From assembly GCA_038251405.1 (NCBI GenBank), contig JBBSBH010000015.1:46184-110183 (forward strand): a stretch of DNA of 64,000 bases. The letters are read 5' to 3'. The notes below the pieces were generated by a model. The model saw only the letters and a list, made by a program, of their open reading frames with translations. It was not told where the DNA came from and searched no databases. The stretch is from JADJLQ01 sp038251405. GTDB lineage: Bacteria; Bacteroidota; Bacteroidia; Chitinophagales; Saprospiraceae. A program made the position numbers and the translations under genes. Positions 61,982 to 64,000 of this stretch are shown in pieces (position 1 is the first letter of the stretch; every line of letters begins with the position of its first letter).

Positions 61982-62010
61982 TTTAACGTAGAAAATGAAG
62001 CTGTCGATTT

Positions 62011-62598
62011 TCACTCACCAATCAACGACTTTATCTTAGCAAGATCCAATTTTGAAGCAAAAGCCAATGCCTCCTGTTCTGATGCAAACCCCCTCGCGTT
62101 AATAGTAATCAAAGTTTGATTCATTGGAATTTGAATTTCATAATCAGAAGATTCCGTCTTAAGGATAGCTCTTTGTGTGCCTACGCGCACACTCTTTTGC
62201 CCCTTACCCAGCATATTAGGATTCGTCAAAAACATACTTAATCCAGCTAACATGGGGGAATTAGCAACTATTTGCAACTCGGCTTCATTATCAGGTTTAG
62301 AAGGATGCTTATAGGTTTTAGTGATTTGCATTCCACCTCCGACCATTCCCATGGTGTTTGCATTCACTTCCCCATCTTGAGAAATAAGTCCATTGATTTC
62401 TTTAGGCAGAGATTCCAACACTTGTTTGGCAATGAGGCTATTGATTTCACTTATTGCATCTTGTAAGCTCAATTGAGCCTGCTTGTAATTTTTTTGAACT
62501 ATAAAACTCTGGGCTTCCTTTATATAAGTATCTATTTGGTTCTGACCGAATACAATGGTGCTGGACATGATCAGCAATGCGGTTACATATTTCTTCAT
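62011..62598 (-). CDS. Small secreted protein of unknown function
   Basis: 195 residues with signal peptide (LLIMSSTIVFGQ). After cleavage, a helical segment rich in Gln/Lys (IKEAQSFIVQKNYKQAQ) is followed by a beta-rich part with NANTMGMVGGGMQITKTY. I recognise no family. It may be a periplasmic partner of some envelope process. Its stop is 29 bp from the convergent argF' stop. Confidence 0.6.
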   Translation of the reverse strand: MKKYVTALLIMSSTIVFGQNQIDTYIKEAQSFIVQKNYKQAQLSLQDAISEINSLIAKQVLESLPKEINGLISQDGEVNANTMGMVGGGMQITKTYKHPSKPDNEAELQIVANSPMLAGLSMFLTNPNMLGKGQKSVRVGTQRAILKTESSDYEIQIPMNQTLITINARGFASEQEALAFASKLDLAKIKSLIGE

Positions 62599-62810
62599 AA
62601 TCTTTTTTATATTAAATGTAGAGGCTTTTATTCAAATTACTAGACGAAATTATGAAGTTACTATCAATTTCATAATACTCAATCGAGTAATTCCCATTTT
62701 GATGGGCTAGTAATTTTAATTGCAAAAATCTCAGAGCCATTGGCTCGAAAAATTTATAAGCAATGGATTTTAATCCATTGTCAAGTTGTGTACACATTAA
62801 AGAGCTGTAG

Positions 62811-62845
62811 GCCTGCCTGTCCGGTAGTCTGTCCGGTAGGCAGGC
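62811..62845. repeat. Palindrome with internal 12-bp-period direct repeat
   Basis: GCCTGCCT (62811-62818) and AGGCAGGC (62838-62845) form an 8-bp inverted repeat. Between and into them the 11-mer CTGTCCGGTAG occurs twice in tandem (62817-62827 and 62829-62839). Resembles the short GC-rich intergenic palindromes of Bacteroidota genomes; a cousin (ACCTACCTGTCGGGG) lies at 22780. Confidence 0.6.
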
Positions 62846-63018
62846 TCGGCACATATAATTATATATATAAGTATTATAGGTCGAACCTCCAGTTCTACAA
62901 TGCGCTTATAATATCGGGGGATGCGTTAAAACTCGTTCCTCCTATTCCTATTAAATAACCCGAAGGCAAGCTCACAAGCCCATCAAAATGAGAATTAGCC
63001 CCCTTCTTTTACAAAAAT

Positions 63019-63046
63019 AAAAGGGCTGCCTCGCGGTAGCCCTTTT
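63019..63046 (-). terminator. Rho-independent terminator of the right-edge T9SS gene
   Basis: AAAAGGGCTGCC (63019-63030), loop TCGC, GGTAGCCCTTTT (63035-63046): 12 pairs including one G-U. On the minus strand it is followed by a T-rich tract, ~95 nt after the stop of the gene at 63142. Confidence 0.75.
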
Positions 63047-63100
63047 GAATTTTACATATAAAAAATTACACTTTCAACTTTTAACCAAGCATGCCATAGT

Positions 63101-63130
63101 AATCATGCTGACGCTTCGGTCAGCATGATT
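63101..63130. other. Perfect 12-bp hairpin after the right-edge gene
   Basis: AATCATGCTGAC (63101-63112), loop GCTTCG, GTCAGCATGATT (63119-63130). It lies 12 bp past the stop at 63142. No T-tract on the minus strand, so it may protect the 3' end or be a processing site upstream of the terminator at 63019. Confidence 0.5.
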
Positions 63131-63141
63131 ATTTTGGAATT

Positions 63142-64000
63142 TTATTCCAGAATAATCATCTTCTTAGTGGCTGTAAAGTCTTTCGTTTCAATCGTATAAT
63201 ACATTACCCCAGCTCCACTAATATCTGTTTTGTTTACTTTCAATTGGTTGTATCCTTTGTTTCCGGGAGCATTGGTATATGATTTTACCAGTCTGCCGGT
63301 TACATCAGTGATTTTCAAGGTTACATCTGCAGTCTTAGCCAGTTCATAGCTAATCACGGTAGTTCCTTTGAATGGATTGGGTGAGTTTTGATACAGCGTA
63401 TAACCTGCATCAATGGTTTTGCCAAATCCAAGGGAAACGCCTGATTCAAGATTATTTCCATAAGCTTCTGCCCTGGTGTATTTGGAATTGATCACTAAGC
63501 TTTCACTCAAAGTAATAGCCGTAGTAGCTTTTACCGTGATGCTGAATAATACATCATTGCTTCCGGCTGTGATGCCACGGCTTTCGTTCCATGATGTGGT
63601 AAGATAGCCCATACCCAGCTTGTTCATACCAAAGTTGGCTTCGCTTACTTTCAATACTCCACTTTGTACTGACTTCAAATCTAAGCCTTTCATCGCTAAG
63701 GAGAACTGATACCCTTCAATGTTGTTGAAGTTGGCAGAGGTAAATTCTATTACTGCTTCTTCGCCTGCTTTTAGCGACCTGTCGATGGTATTGAATATCA
63801 ATGGAGTTCCACCTGTTCTAGCTTCAGCTCCCAGTAAGCTGTGTGGTACTACGGTACCATTGACATCTCCTATTTTTACACCTACAAAATCGCGGTTTAA
63901 TTCATTTTTACTCAGGTTTGAAATATCCATTTTCTCCGGGAAACCCCAGGGTGAATTGCTATTGCTGAAGGTAAAGGATTTGGGTACAAATCTCCACGAA
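63142..64000 (-). CDS. C-terminal part of a large T9SS surface protein (cohesin/dockerin-like)
   Basis: Open to the right edge; at least 286 residues are coded in the window and the start is beyond it. The visible order is SWRFVPKSFTF ... SPWGFPEKMDISNL, then DFVGVKIGDVNGTVVPH (a dockerin-like calcium loop), a ~130-residue cohesin-like beta domain (EAVIEFTSANFNNIEGYQFSL in pieces), and a type A T9SS sorting domain (YTLYQNSPNPFKGTTVISYEL to KKMIILE). This W-x-F-P-K / D-F-V-x-I-K-x-G-D-V-N-G layout is common in very long Saprospiraceae surface proteins and would be secreted and attached to the outer membrane. A terminator follows at 63019-63046. Confidence 0.85.
   Translation of the reverse strand, partial: SWRFVPKSFTFSNSNSPWGFPEKMDISNLSKNELNRDFVGVKIGDVNGTVVPHSLLGAEARTGGTPLIFNTIDRSLKAGEEAVIEFTSANFNNIEGYQFSLAMKGLDLKSVQSGVLKVSEANFGMNKLGMGYLTTSWNESRGITAGSNDVLFSITVKATTAITLSESLVINSKYTRAEAYGNNLESGVSLGFGKTIDAGYTLYQNSPNPFKGTTVISYELAKTADVTLKITDVTGRLVKSYTNAPGNKGYNQLKVNKTDISGAGVMYYTIETKDFTATKKMIILE

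Larger units (their letters stand above)
62599..63141. other. 543-bp gene-free region with several inverted repeats
   Basis: Contains CAATGGATT-TT-AATCCATTG (62761-62780), a GCCTGCCT ... AGGCAGGC palindrome around the 11-bp direct repeat CTGTCCGGTAG, a terminator at 63019-63046 and a second perfect hairpin at 63101-63130. A 60-80-codon minus-strand ORF crosses the first two repeats and is not supported as a gene. Confidence 0.55.

Noticed and set aside
62612..62854. 80-codon minus-strand ORF in the right intergenic region
   Set aside because: Its N-terminal part is just the translated CTGTCCGGTAG repeat, and the start lies in a palindrome; no support as a gene.

Overview
This 64 kb window is AT-rich chromosomal DNA from a member of the Bacteroidota, most likely a Saprospiria/Saprospiraceae-type organism. 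Four signs point there: type IX secretion (T9SS) C-terminal sorting domains, -7 promoter elements of the TAnnTTTG type, several Bacteroidota-type genes (DUF4271 next to hemD, BshA, a glycoside-free N-acylornithine carbamoyltransferase arginine route, a mitochondrial-type citrate synthase), and a truncated surface protein at the right edge whose W-x-F-P / D-F-V-x-V-K-I-G-D-V-N-G segment looks like Saprospiraceae surface proteins. There are no rRNA or tRNA genes, no CRISPR array, no insertion sequence and no phage; most of the window is ordinary core genome.

Layout. 1-11 kb: an ASKHA-fold protein cut by the window edge, a di-haem peroxidase lipoprotein, lpxD overlapping a T9SS-secreted propeller protein, a serine hydrolase with a PAP2-like membrane protein, an OmpA-family protein, pyrH and a TPR protein. 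11-17 kb: a small TonB-C-domain lipoprotein, a GT2/wecB pair, and the gltA-gcvH-vanZ-like-tonB operon. 17-31 kb: a DUF3109-FAH fusion ORF joined across an A11 run, guaB, osmC-like/aroA, a RelE-type toxin-antitoxin pair beside a duplicated scrap of ligA, then ligA, adk-obg, a dicarboxylate symporter and a flippase. 31-40 kb: MscS channel, cysS, DUF1761, and a minus-strand run of DJ-1 lipoprotein, DUF4271, hemD, M15 peptidase and DUF3089; then smpB.

40-48 kb is the most system-like block: two vanadium-haloperoxidase/PAP2-type proteins flanking an outer-membrane barrel, followed by a 7TM sensor kinase, a receiver-LytS hybrid kinase and a LytTR response regulator, all on one strand with short gaps and a 32-bp palindrome in front. 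At 49.5-50.7 kb an HD phosphohydrolase sits 9 bp from a stand-alone Pycsar-effector-type (PycTM) membrane protein, with no cyclase in sight. 52-62 kb carries arginine genes in two pieces (GNAT-argG and argD-argF'), separated by a Gfo/Idh protein, a beta-propeller protein, an adenosylcobalamin riboswitch with its BtuB-like receptor, and an amidohydrolase. The carbamoyltransferase has alanine at the residue that separates acetyl- from succinyl-ornithine enzymes.

A recurring sequence-level feature is a TA-NN-TTTG/TTCG/TTTC element ending only 3-12 nt before the start codon of eleven genes, which predicts leaderless or nearly leaderless mRNAs.
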